Assembly (NCBI GenBank): GCA_024224995.1
Contig: JAAENB010000409.1
Location: forward strand, 1-19,983
Origin: a bacterium
GTDB taxonomy: Bacteria > Spirochaetota > UBA4802 > UBA5550
Length of the DNA: 19,983 nt
Direction of reading: 5' to 3'
The position numbers and the translations under genes are program-made. How positions within the stretch are numbered: the first letter of the stretch is position 1; the number at the start of each line of letters is the position of its first letter. Below, piece after piece: positions 13,860 through 19,983 of the stretch. The notes under the pieces were generated by a model. It made no database searches, was not told where the DNA came from, and worked only from the letters and a program-made list of their open reading frames with translations.

Positions 13860-15590
13860 TTAGAATATTCTAAGGCCCGAGATACCTTCCGCAATATTAA
13901 AGGCATGGTCACCAATCTTTTCGAAGCTGGTTAACATGTCAATAAAAATAAGTCCTGTAGGAACATCACAGGTGCCTTCATTAAGGCGGGTAATATGATT
14001 TTTCCGCATCTCTTTTCGCAGTTCATTGATCCGGTTCTCAATTGTTTCGGCCTGAACAATGATATTCGTGGAAGAAGAGGTAATATTCCGGCTGATGAGT
14101 ATCAGGAATTCCGAAACTTTACCCGCAATTTCGTCGATCTGCTGTGCCGCGCTTTCGGTAAATTCGATTTTTTCATCGTATTTCCGGCGCATAAGCTTGA
14201 GTAGAGATTCACACTGGTCCGCGATACTTTCCAGCTCATTAACCCGCTGAAGCATCAGTGAAACCTCATGACTCTGTTCTTCGGAAATATTGTCCTGCAC
14301 AACCTTTACAAGAAAGTTGGATATTTCTTTTTCAAGAAGGTCCGTATGATTCTCCATAACCTGGATCTTTTCCACAACATCTCCCAGTTTTGCTTCAGGT
14401 TTGTCAAAAACATTCATTACCATCTCAAACATCTCACTGGTTATACCCATCATTCGTTTGATCTCAAGCCTTGCCTGGTTTATGTTCATTGACGGTGTGG
14501 CAAGGAGAGAGGTTGATATAAATTTCAGGTGAAAAGCGTCTTCATCTGTTTTTCCCCTGTCCGGAACGATTCTTTCCGCTGTTGCCGCGAGGAATTTCAC
14601 AAAGGGGAGGAAGATCAGCATATTGGCGATATTGAACACTGTATGGAACGCAGCCATATGATCGGTGATGGCTGCCTGGGGGGCCGCTTCTCCCGGTTGA
14701 GCAGTGACGGCTGCTGTGGAGTTTGGATCTCCCGGGATAATAAAATCGATAAAGTCCAGGAAGAAAAACCTGAGCGCAATAAGCGCCCAAATAACTCCAA
14801 AGGTATTAAATAACATATGGACAACGGCAGCCCTTCTAGCCGCGATGGAGGAGCCGATTGCTGCAAGGTTCGCGGTGATTGTAGTTCCGATGTTCTCTCC
14901 AAGAATGAGAGCACATGCAGTGGCAAAATCAATAAGACCGCCTTGTGCCAGGACCATTGTTACAGCCATAGTGGCACTTGAGGATTGTATGAGCATTGTA
15001 ACACCAGCTCCCACTAATACCGCCATAATAGTGGAAAAAATGGTGTCGGCTTTATAGGAAGCCATCAATATTTTTATTTCTTCAACATCTTTCAGGACTT
15101 TTACCGTATCGCTCATAAGGGAGAGTCCCAGGAACAATATCCCGAATCCTACAAGAACTTCCCCCCAGTATTTTACTTTTTCATTTTTAATGAACCGTAT
15201 AAAGAAACCAATGGCAATAGCAGGCAGTGCCAGAGCCTTCATCTTGAATTTAAACCCGATAATTGACACAAGCCAGGCTGTTACTGTGGTACCGATATTT
15301 GCTCCAAGAATGATTCCTGTTGCCTGGAGGACATTTATGAGTCCCGCGTTTACAAAACTTACCAGCATGACCGTAGTAGCACTGGATGATTGTATGATTC
15401 CGGTGATAGTAAAGCCCGTAATAACCCCTTTTATCCGGTTATTGGTAGCTTTCCAGAGTATGTTCCTGAGTCCTTCTCCCGTGGCATTCTGGAGGGATTC
15501 ACTCATTATTTTCATTCCATAGAGGAACAGTCCAAGTCCTCCAAGAACAGTCATTATTCCTTCTATTCCCAGGGTCGTTAATATTATCAT
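13860..15590 (-). CDS. Na+/phosphate cotransporter family protein with PhoU-like tail
   Basis: This is a 576-residue protein. The membrane part (about 1-350) has the duplicated NptA/Na-Pi cotransporter repeat with QSSSAT at 67-72 and 202-207 and GANIGTT/GENIGTT at 96-102 and 231-237. The C-terminal cytoplasmic part (about 375-570) is helical and PhoU-like (MENHTDLLEKEISNFL...SFEKIGDHAFNIAEGI). It probably imports phosphate, or a related anion, with sodium, and the tail may regulate it. The ATG at 15590 is preferred: AGAGG lies 7 bases upstream. An upstream TTG at 15653 extends the frame by 21 polar residues without a ribosome-binding site. hypA follows after 30 bases. Confidence 0.92.
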   Translation of the reverse strand: MIILTTLGIEGIMTVLGGLGLFLYGMKIMSESLQNATGEGLRNILWKATNNRIKGVITGFTITGIIQSSSATTVMLVSFVNAGLINVLQATGIILGANIGTTVTAWLVSIIGFKFKMKALALPAIAIGFFIRFIKNEKVKYWGEVLVGFGILFLGLSLMSDTVKVLKDVEEIKILMASYKADTIFSTIMAVLVGAGVTMLIQSSSATMAVTMVLAQGGLIDFATACALILGENIGTTITANLAAIGSSIAARRAAVVHMLFNTFGVIWALIALRFFFLDFIDFIIPGDPNSTAAVTAQPGEAAPQAAITDHMAAFHTVFNIANMLIFLPFVKFLAATAERIVPDRGKTDEDAFHLKFISTSLLATPSMNINQARLEIKRMMGITSEMFEMVMNVFDKPEAKLGDVVEKIQVMENHTDLLEKEISNFLVKVVQDNISEEQSHEVSLMLQRVNELESIADQCESLLKLMRRKYDEKIEFTESAAQQIDEIAGKVSEFLILISRNITSSSTNIIVQAETIENRINELRKEMRKNHITRLNEGTCDVPTGLIFIDMLTSFEKIGDHAFNIAEGISGLRIF

Positions 15591-15636
15591 ATTTTGCCTC
15601 TGTTCTAATTCTTGCTTTTTATAGCATTCGGGGAAG

Positions 15637-15664
15637 ATAATCCGTCTTTTCAATTATTAGTCAA
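15637..15664 (-). promoter_or_regulatory. Probable promoter for the Na+/phosphate cotransporter (and hypA)
   Basis: On the minus strand, TTGACT (15664-15659) and GATTAT (15642-15637) are 16 bp apart, with 5/6 and 4/6 matches to consensus. It lies back to back with the plus-strand promoter at 15671. The hyp genes have no other obvious promoter, so this may serve the whole series. Confidence 0.45.
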
Positions 15665-15670
15665 GGAAAA

Positions 15671-15698
15671 TTGACATTATTTTTATATTATTGATAAT
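15671..15698 (+). promoter_or_regulatory. Probable sigma-70 promoter for the glycosyltransferase
   Basis: TTGACA (15671-15676) is exact and GATAAT (15693-15698) matches 5/6, with a 16-bp spacer. Transcription would begin near 15705, just before the GC-rich hairpin at 15709, and give a leader of about 178 bases. Confidence 0.6.
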
Positions 15699-15708
15699 AT
15701 TTAAAATG

Positions 15709-15766
15709 GCGCGGCTTGCGCCGCGCCGAGGGATGGGGGTTGAGGGGGGCGCGGCGCAAGCCGCGC
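15709..15766 (+). repeat. 19-bp perfect GC-rich hairpin with G-rich loop
   Basis: GCGCGGCTTGCGCCGCGCC (15709-15727) is exactly complementary to 15748-15766. The 20-nt loop has runs GGG, GGGGG and GGGG. It is far more GC-rich than its AT-rich surroundings and would form at the very 5' end of the predicted glycosyltransferase transcript. It may be an inserted palindromic element. Confidence 0.85.
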
Positions 15767-15825
15767 TGCTATGAGTGTACATGCTTAAAAAAGAGTTTTT
15801 CTATGAAATTTTATATAACTTGCTT

Positions 15826-15864
15826 GTAATCAACATTATTAGTAACTATAATAATGTTGATTAC
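15826..15864 (+). repeat. 15-bp perfect palindrome next to the glycosyltransferase ribosome-binding site
   Basis: GTAATCAACATTATT (15826-15840) is exactly complementary to 15850-15864 around a 9-nt loop. It ends 8 bases before GGAG (15873-15876). It could act as a leader hairpin or as an operator for a dimeric regulator; the sequence alone does not decide. Confidence 0.75.
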
Positions 15865-15882
15865 AATGAAACGGAGCAGGGT

Positions 15883-17118
15883 ATGGCTAATAAAAAGAAT
15901 AATAAAAATGGTATTGAGTTTATGGTTGGAGTACCGTCATATATGGAAGCTGACTGCATTGATTTTGTTACCAGGCAGATAGACCTGGGGATTCGGAAAT
16001 ACTTTCCCAATTTGAACGCTATTATAGTGAATGTTGACAATAACAGTGAAGATGATACAAAAGGGGTCTTTCTTGCCACTGAGACCAAAACCCCGAAAAA
16101 ATATATCACAACCCCTCCGGGAGTGCAGGGAAAGGGAAATAATTTTTATAACCTGTTTAAGTTCGGTAAAAAACACCTGGGTACTCTGAAGGCCGCGGTT
16201 GTGGTTGACGCGGATCTCAGGTCAATTACTCCTGAATGGATGAAATACCTTGCAGAACCCATTCTCAAGGGCTATGACTATGCCCTGCCGCGCTATTCCC
16301 GGCACCAGTTCGACGGCAGTATAACCAATCATATTTGCCATCCGCTCCTGTACGGTCTCATGGGTGTTAATGTACGCCAGCCCATTGGCGGAGATTTTGC
16401 CTTTTCACCAAAGCTTATGGATTACTGGCTGGATCAGAAATGGCTGCCCACGACAAAACTCTATGGAATTGATATCTTTATGTCTTTGAATGCAATAATC
16501 GGAAAGTTTAATATCTGTGAAGTGGGTCTGGGTAAAAAAGATCATAAGGCCAGTGCGCCAAAGCTGGGGCCAATGTTTACCCAGGTTGTAACGACTTTTT
16601 TTAATAAAGTGCTCTCCCGCAAAGCAGACTGGATAGGGGTGCCTGTAGTGAATCTCAAACCAAAACCTCTTTTTGGTTTAACAAAGCTGGACCCGCCCCA
16701 GGAGCTGTCTATCGACATCCGGCATCTAAAAGAACAGTTAAAGCATGAATATCAATCGCGAAGAAAGCTCTTGAAAAAATACCTGAGTGAGTACCTGTAT
16801 GTTAACCTGGAGCGGATGAACGAACAGGACCGCTATACTATAGATATCCTCATGTGGACCCAGGCTGTTTACCAGCTGCTTTTCGCTTTTGATACGGGCT
16901 CCAAAGCGGCAAGAAAAGACATTGTTGAGGCTATCAAACCACTTTATTTTGCCCGTTCCGTAACGTTCGACTACGAGACCTGGCGCTACCGCATCGATTA
17001 TGCAGAAGAAGCCATCCTCGACCAGGCCAAAGCCTTTGCCTCTCAAAAACCCTATTATTACGGTCTTTATCTAAGAGCTTCCCGGAACCCGGATAAGAAT
17101 GAAACAGGGACAAGGTAA
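15883..17118 (+). CDS. GT-A fold glycosyltransferase, GpgS/mannosylglycerate-synthase-like
   Basis: This is a 411-residue soluble glycosyltransferase. The N-terminus has MVGVPSYMEAD (14-24) and IIVNVDNNSEDDT, GKGNN (83-87) and the metal-binding VVVDADLRS with Asp109 and Asp111 as the DxD motif. QPIGGDFAFSP (167-176) and LYGIDIFM (193-200) follow, then a helical C-terminus. This pattern resembles the family 2/81 enzymes that make glucosyl- or mannosyl-3-phosphoglycerate or mannosylglycerate, compatible-solute precursors, but the acceptor is not certain. The ATG at 15883 is chosen because GGAG lies 6 bases upstream and the VGVPSYMEAD block sits near the N-terminus. The frame is open to a GTG at 15775, which would add 36 residues encoded by the palindromic leader. 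Confidence 0.78.
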   Translation: MANKKNNKNGIEFMVGVPSYMEADCIDFVTRQIDLGIRKYFPNLNAIIVNVDNNSEDDTKGVFLATETKTPKKYITTPPGVQGKGNNFYNLFKFGKKHLGTLKAAVVVDADLRSITPEWMKYLAEPILKGYDYALPRYSRHQFDGSITNHICHPLLYGLMGVNVRQPIGGDFAFSPKLMDYWLDQKWLPTTKLYGIDIFMSLNAIIGKFNICEVGLGKKDHKASAPKLGPMFTQVVTTFFNKVLSRKADWIGVPVVNLKPKPLFGLTKLDPPQELSIDIRHLKEQLKHEYQSRRKLLKKYLSEYLYVNLERMNEQDRYTIDILMWTQAVYQLLFAFDTGSKAARKDIVEAIKPLYFARSVTFDYETWRYRIDYAEEAILDQAKAFASQKPYYYGLYLRASRNPDKNETGTR

Positions 17119-17155
17119 GGTAATCGGTGGCCCAAAGGGCCACCGATTACCTTAC
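17115..17155. terminator. 19-bp perfect hairpin between convergent genes, probable bidirectional terminator
   Basis: GTAAGGTAATCGGTGGCCC (17115-17133) pairs exactly with 17137-17155 around an AAA loop. The glycosyltransferase stop (17116-17118) is inside the left arm, and the lipoprotein stop (17156-17158) abuts the right arm. There is no T-run on either side, so classical intrinsic termination is uncertain. It could instead block 3' exonucleases or separate converging polymerases. Confidence 0.65.
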
Positions 17156-18307
17156 TTAATCCGCAGCCCTGTTATATAAATCGCTGATCTCTGTTGCTGA
17201 AAGTTCACGGTCGTAGATGCGGATATCGTCGATATTTCCCCAGAAGTTGCCGTTGTTGGTCCAGGGGTTTGTTGCTATTGAGAGCTGGTTGTTGCCGGAA
17301 AGACTGAGCTGGTTGGCGCTGGCGTTAATTTGATAAACCATTGCTCCGTTGAGGTAGGTACGGGATTTACCGTTTCTTTGCCAGGTTACCGTAATATGTA
17401 TCCAGTCATTGAGCCATACAGCTCCCTGGGTGGTGGAAAAATCCGCAGCAGTATTGTCGAAAATGTGGTAGTGAACGAATGAGGTGCTGCTGATTGTTAC
17501 GGCATATCCTGCGGTGTTTCCCCCTTTGCCGATTACGTAAAAATAGTTGTTCCCGCTGTGGCTGTTGCTGGCGGCATATATCCATACGGAAATACTTAGT
17601 TCTTCCAGCAAGTCGAAATTGCCGGGAGTGTCGGTAATATCCATGCGCTTGTTGGAGAAATAATAGGCTCTATTGGCATTGCCGTCACGGTCTGCCGTGA
17701 GTGAGGCGCCGGTGTTTGTTAAATGATTCGCGTTCCCGCTTTTGTCGTCGCAGTTGCCGTTAAAGGGATAAAAGGCAATCATGTCATTGGTGCCGATAAG
17801 GGCAACAGCGCTGGTGCTTGCGGCATTGCTGCCGGCATCAAAGATGTTCGCGGCAACGGCTATTGTATCGGTGTTTATATCATCGGCAGTGGTGCTGCCG
17901 TTCAGTTCAATTTCAATTGTATTGTCGTCACAGGCATTGGTGTCGGCTCCCATACCGTTTATGGCAGTAACTTCGCCGGAACTGGTATCGGTATAGGTAA
18001 AATTTGCCGCGCTAAGAAGAGAGTCGCAGGTACCGCCGTCGCTGTCTACGGGCTCGCTGAATGTTACGGTAAGCGTATTTTCTCCCACATTGCTCTCGGC
18101 TGAAGTAATAAATGGGGCAGTTTCATCGGGAATTGTAGTGGTGCCGATGCCGGAATTGCTTTCCTGGTCCTGTATCATATCCCAGCTTCCCATATTGGAA
18201 CAGCCGGTCCACAGGAACAGGGTACAGGTAATGGCAAATAAAAAGATCAAACTCTGTATAATGCAGGGCCAGTTTATTTGAACAAGCTTTTTGGTGAAAT
18301 TCTTCAT
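17156..18307 (-). CDS. Lipoprotein with Ig-like and LamG domains
   Basis: This is a 383-residue exported protein. A basic N-terminus and a hydrophobic stretch (about 15-34) end in LFLWTGC, with Cys36 as the likely lipidated residue. The tryptophan at -3 departs from the classical lipobox but would be tolerated in spirochaetes with leucine at -4. A linker is followed by an SbsA-like Ig-like domain (about 62-170, TLTVTFSEPVD...NTIEIEL) and a LamG_3/concanavalin-like domain (about 177-378, IAFYPFNGNCDDKSGNANH...WGNIDDIRIYDRELSATEI). It probably binds surface carbohydrates or matrix proteins. The only ribosome-binding-like sequence, AAGGA, is rather far (14 bases) from the ATG at 18307. A good promoter lies at 18389-18417. 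Confidence 0.85.
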   Translation of the reverse strand: MKNFTKKLVQINWPCIIQSLIFLFAITCTLFLWTGCSNMGSWDMIQDQESNSGIGTTTIPDETAPFITSAESNVGENTLTVTFSEPVDSDGGTCDSLLSAANFTYTDTSSGEVTAINGMGADTNACDDNTIEIELNGSTTADDINTDTIAVAANIFDAGSNAASTSAVALIGTNDMIAFYPFNGNCDDKSGNANHLTNTGASLTADRDGNANRAYYFSNKRMDITDTPGNFDLLEELSISVWIYAASNSHSGNNYFYVIGKGGNTAGYAVTISSTSFVHYHIFDNTAADFSTTQGAVWLNDWIHITVTWQRNGKSRTYLNGAMVYQINASANQLSLSGNNQLSIATNPWTNNGNFWGNIDDIRIYDRELSATEISDLYNRAAD

Positions 18308-18388
18308 TAAATTGTTGACTATCCTTCAAAATTACCCTTTATTTTTATGTTTATGGGGTGGTACCTATGCGCATGTATCTACATTTGC

Positions 18389-18417
18389 AATATACAAAAA
18401 CACTGTTTACTTGACAA
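18389..18417 (-). promoter_or_regulatory. Probable sigma-70 promoter for the LamG lipoprotein
   Basis: On the minus strand, TTGTCA (18417-18412) and TATATT (18394-18389), each 5/6, are separated by 17 bp. The start would be near 18382, about 75 bases before the ATG at 18307. The lipoprotein is therefore probably transcribed apart from the phosphatase gene upstream. Confidence 0.6.
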
Positions 18418-18500
18418 CCCATACGGGCTGGTTTATGAAAATTATTCCTGACAATAACGTCTTAAACAGGTTGGTGGGATTGTTTATGAAAATATTTATA

Positions 18501-19982
18501 TCAGTCGATCCGTTTTAATATCATAAGGGTGATATCATCAATCAACTCATATCCTTTTAGAGAGGCAAGGATCTGTTTTTTAATTTCATCCGGGGACGCG
18601 TCTCCTGTTTTTTCAAAGGTCTCTTGCAGCCGTTTCTTCCCGTACATATTATTCTCAGCGTCCCGTTCTCCCTGAACAGAGCCTTTTTCCCATGCCTCAG
18701 TCACGCCGTCGGTATAGAGAAGCAGGGTATCGCCCCGGTTGAGGGTAAAGCTGCTGTCGCTCAGGGTATTATCAATTGAATCAAGTACTCCTACCAGTAT
18801 TCCGTCGGTCTCTATTACTTCAACAGTACCTGTCTCTTTTCGATAGATCATCATGTCCTGGTGAAGACCGGAAAAGCAGCATTCTCCCTGCCGCAGGCAG
18901 GCAATTACGGTAATGGTAACATATTTATCCTCTTTCAGCTTCCTGATGTTTTCCGCCAGTACCCTGTTTATTCGGGAAATAAGCACTGAGGGCTTTAAGC
19001 CGGGCTCGTTTAACAAAATCGCGTGAATTGAAGTCTGAACCATCATCATAATAATTCCGGCAGTTACTCCATGTCCCGACACATCACCAATGACAACCCA
19101 GTTGTGGTCTCCCGTATTAATTATATCATAATAATCACCGCCCACCTCTTTCGCCGGTTCCATAAAGGCGCTTATTTCATAGCCGCTGATATTGGGACCG
19201 GGCGGCAGCAGGGTTGTCTGGATCTTTTTTGCCAGCTGCATCTCTCCCCAGAGCGCGTCTTTGGCATTCAGGAGCTGCCGGTTTACCGTAAGCAGGTTTT
19301 CCATTGCTTTTTGCAGATCCGCTGTCCGTTCCTCTACTTTTTGTTCCAGCTCCTTGTTCATTTCATCTTTCATCCGGTAGTTTTCCGTCAGTGTCCGTAC
19401 CAGGTCGCTTTGCGCCTCCAGCGTCTCTTCCTGGGCTGTAATGGTCTCTTTTTTCATGGTATTTATCCGGTATGCCAGGCCCAGTGAAAGCAGCACCACT
19501 TCCGTGGCAGAACCTATCTGTACTGCGTATTCCGTAATAAACATGTTGGGCAAGAGACCAAAGTTTCGCAGGGCAATGGTGATAATTCCCAGGAGGAAAA
19601 AAACCCAGGCAATAAGATAATACTGCGCGCCCGGCACTTTTCTTGATACACTGACAATTCCTGCCACCAGGGCAAAAGGAGGAACTGTTAAGCCCCAAAT
19701 TGCAACCATTTTAACTCCAATAGCATAGGGGATAAAAAGTGATAATACCGCGCAGAGGGTGGTTATGAACATTAAAATATTGAATATGAAATTCATCATA
19801 GGGGATGTATCCTTTGTAGCCAGGAAACTCCTGCTAAAAAGACTGATGCCGGAAAAGCCCAGGATAAGTGAAAAGACCACACTTTTATTCCAGACCAGGG
19901 GGTAATCGGACCACACATATTCAAACCCCAGGCCATTCAGGGATAATTGCCCATTCGCATAAATAAAAATAAAGATTACGTA
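18501..19982 (-). CDS. 7TMR-DISM-SpoIIE PP2C phosphatase (5' end cut by window)
   Basis: 493 codons are visible, with the frame open to the window edge, so the true start lies beyond it; a GTG at 19916 is internal. The visible N-terminal part has membrane segments from about 35 to 172 (for example FSLILGFSGISLF, FIFNILMFITTLCAVLSLFI and AWVFFLLGIITIAL) typical of the 7TMR-DISM sensor. A coiled coil (about 175-245) ends in LWGEMQLAKKIQ, and a SpoIIE PP2C domain (about 245-490) has VGGD, GDVSGHG, YTDGVTE and IDDITL. It likely dephosphorylates an anti-sigma-factor antagonist. The catalytic half is a clear paralogue of the Cache phosphatase at 5191, with a different sensor. The stop is at 18501. 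Confidence 0.92.
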   Translation of the reverse strand, partial: YVIFIFIYANGQLSLNGLGFEYVWSDYPLVWNKSVVFSLILGFSGISLFSRSFLATKDTSPMMNFIFNILMFITTLCAVLSLFIPYAIGVKMVAIWGLTVPPFALVAGIVSVSRKVPGAQYYLIAWVFFLLGIITIALRNFGLLPNMFITEYAVQIGSATEVVLLSLGLAYRINTMKKETITAQEETLEAQSDLVRTLTENYRMKDEMNKELEQKVEERTADLQKAMENLLTVNRQLLNAKDALWGEMQLAKKIQTTLLPPGPNISGYEISAFMEPAKEVGGDYYDIINTGDHNWVVIGDVSGHGVTAGIIMMMVQTSIHAILLNEPGLKPSVLISRINRVLAENIRKLKEDKYVTITVIACLRQGECCFSGLHQDMMIYRKETGTVEVIETDGILVGVLDSIDNTLSDSSFTLNRGDTLLLYTDGVTEAWEKGSVQGERDAENNMYGKKRLQETFEKTGDASPDEIKKQILASLKGYELIDDITLMILKRID

Positions 19983-19983
19983 A

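Noticed and set aside
15591..15653. 21-residue N-terminal extension of the cotransporter from a TTG
   Set aside because: The ATG at 15590 has AGAGG at good spacing and starts right before the first membrane helix. The TTG has no such site.
15771..15788. Tiny leader peptide (ATG AGT GTA CAT GCT TAA) before the glycosyltransferase
   Set aside because: There is no ribosome-binding site (the GC hairpin arm precedes it) and the peptide has only five residues.
15775..15882. 36-residue N-terminal extension of the glycosyltransferase from a GTG
   Set aside because: The extension is encoded by a palindromic leader, lacks a ribosome-binding site, and the family's start block begins shortly after the ATG at 15883.
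18429..18494. Direct repeat GTTTATGAAAAT about 51 bases apart upstream of the lipoprotein
   Set aside because: Only about 12 bases match in an AT-rich gap and there are no further copies. It could be chance, and it lies outside the predicted promoter.
1..19983. tRNA, rRNA, phage or transposase genes
   Set aside because: No cloverleaf, rRNA core sequence, integrase or transposase motif was found on either strand by reading.

Overview
The window is a bacterial chromosome segment of moderate GC with mostly good Shine-Dalgarno sites. Repeated SpoIIE-type PP2C phosphatases on 7TM, Cache and HAMP sensors, a TPR-tailed phosphatase, a B12-binding radical SAM protein and a lipoprotein with a relaxed, leucine-led lipobox together resemble spirochaetes (Spirochaetota, Leptospira-like or environmental clades). 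This assignment is inference; no rRNA or other marker gene is present.

Layout. (1) Positions 1-2497, minus strand: a GNAT-like acetyltransferase followed by a B12-binding radical SAM enzyme cut by the window start, behind an exact consensus promoter. (2) 2784-9906, plus strand: a small four-helix membrane protein; a two-gene unit of a glycerol-type ABC solute-binding protein without any permease plus a Cache-SpoIIE phosphatase, again behind an exact consensus promoter; then a 1015-residue 7TM-HAMP-divergent SpoIIE-TPR protein. (3) 9907-10509: a 603-base gene-free island of long inverted repeats, an 18-bp tandem array and dispersed repeat copies. (4) 10510-15590, minus strand: a Na+/phosphate cotransporter with a PhoU-like tail, then hypA, hypD, hypE and hypC, the [NiFe]-hydrogenase maturation genes. 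hypB, hypF and hydrogenase subunits are not in the window. The hyp spacers carry copies of a mosaic repeat family that reaches gene ends. (5) 15883-17118, plus strand: a glycosyltransferase with a long leader containing two perfect hairpins. (6) 17156-19982, minus strand: a LamG lipoprotein and a third SpoIIE phosphatase on a 7TMR-DISM sensor, cut by the window end.

The most promising candidate for an undescribed system is the solute-binding protein plus Cache-SpoIIE pair. A transport-type binding protein appears to have been recruited, membrane-anchored, as the ligand-sensing partner of a PP2C phosphatase that would act on an anti-sigma-antagonist pathway. The second is the set of mosaic palindromic elements between the hyp genes, which in two cases sit where the ribosome-binding site should be and in one case encode the C-terminus of HypD.
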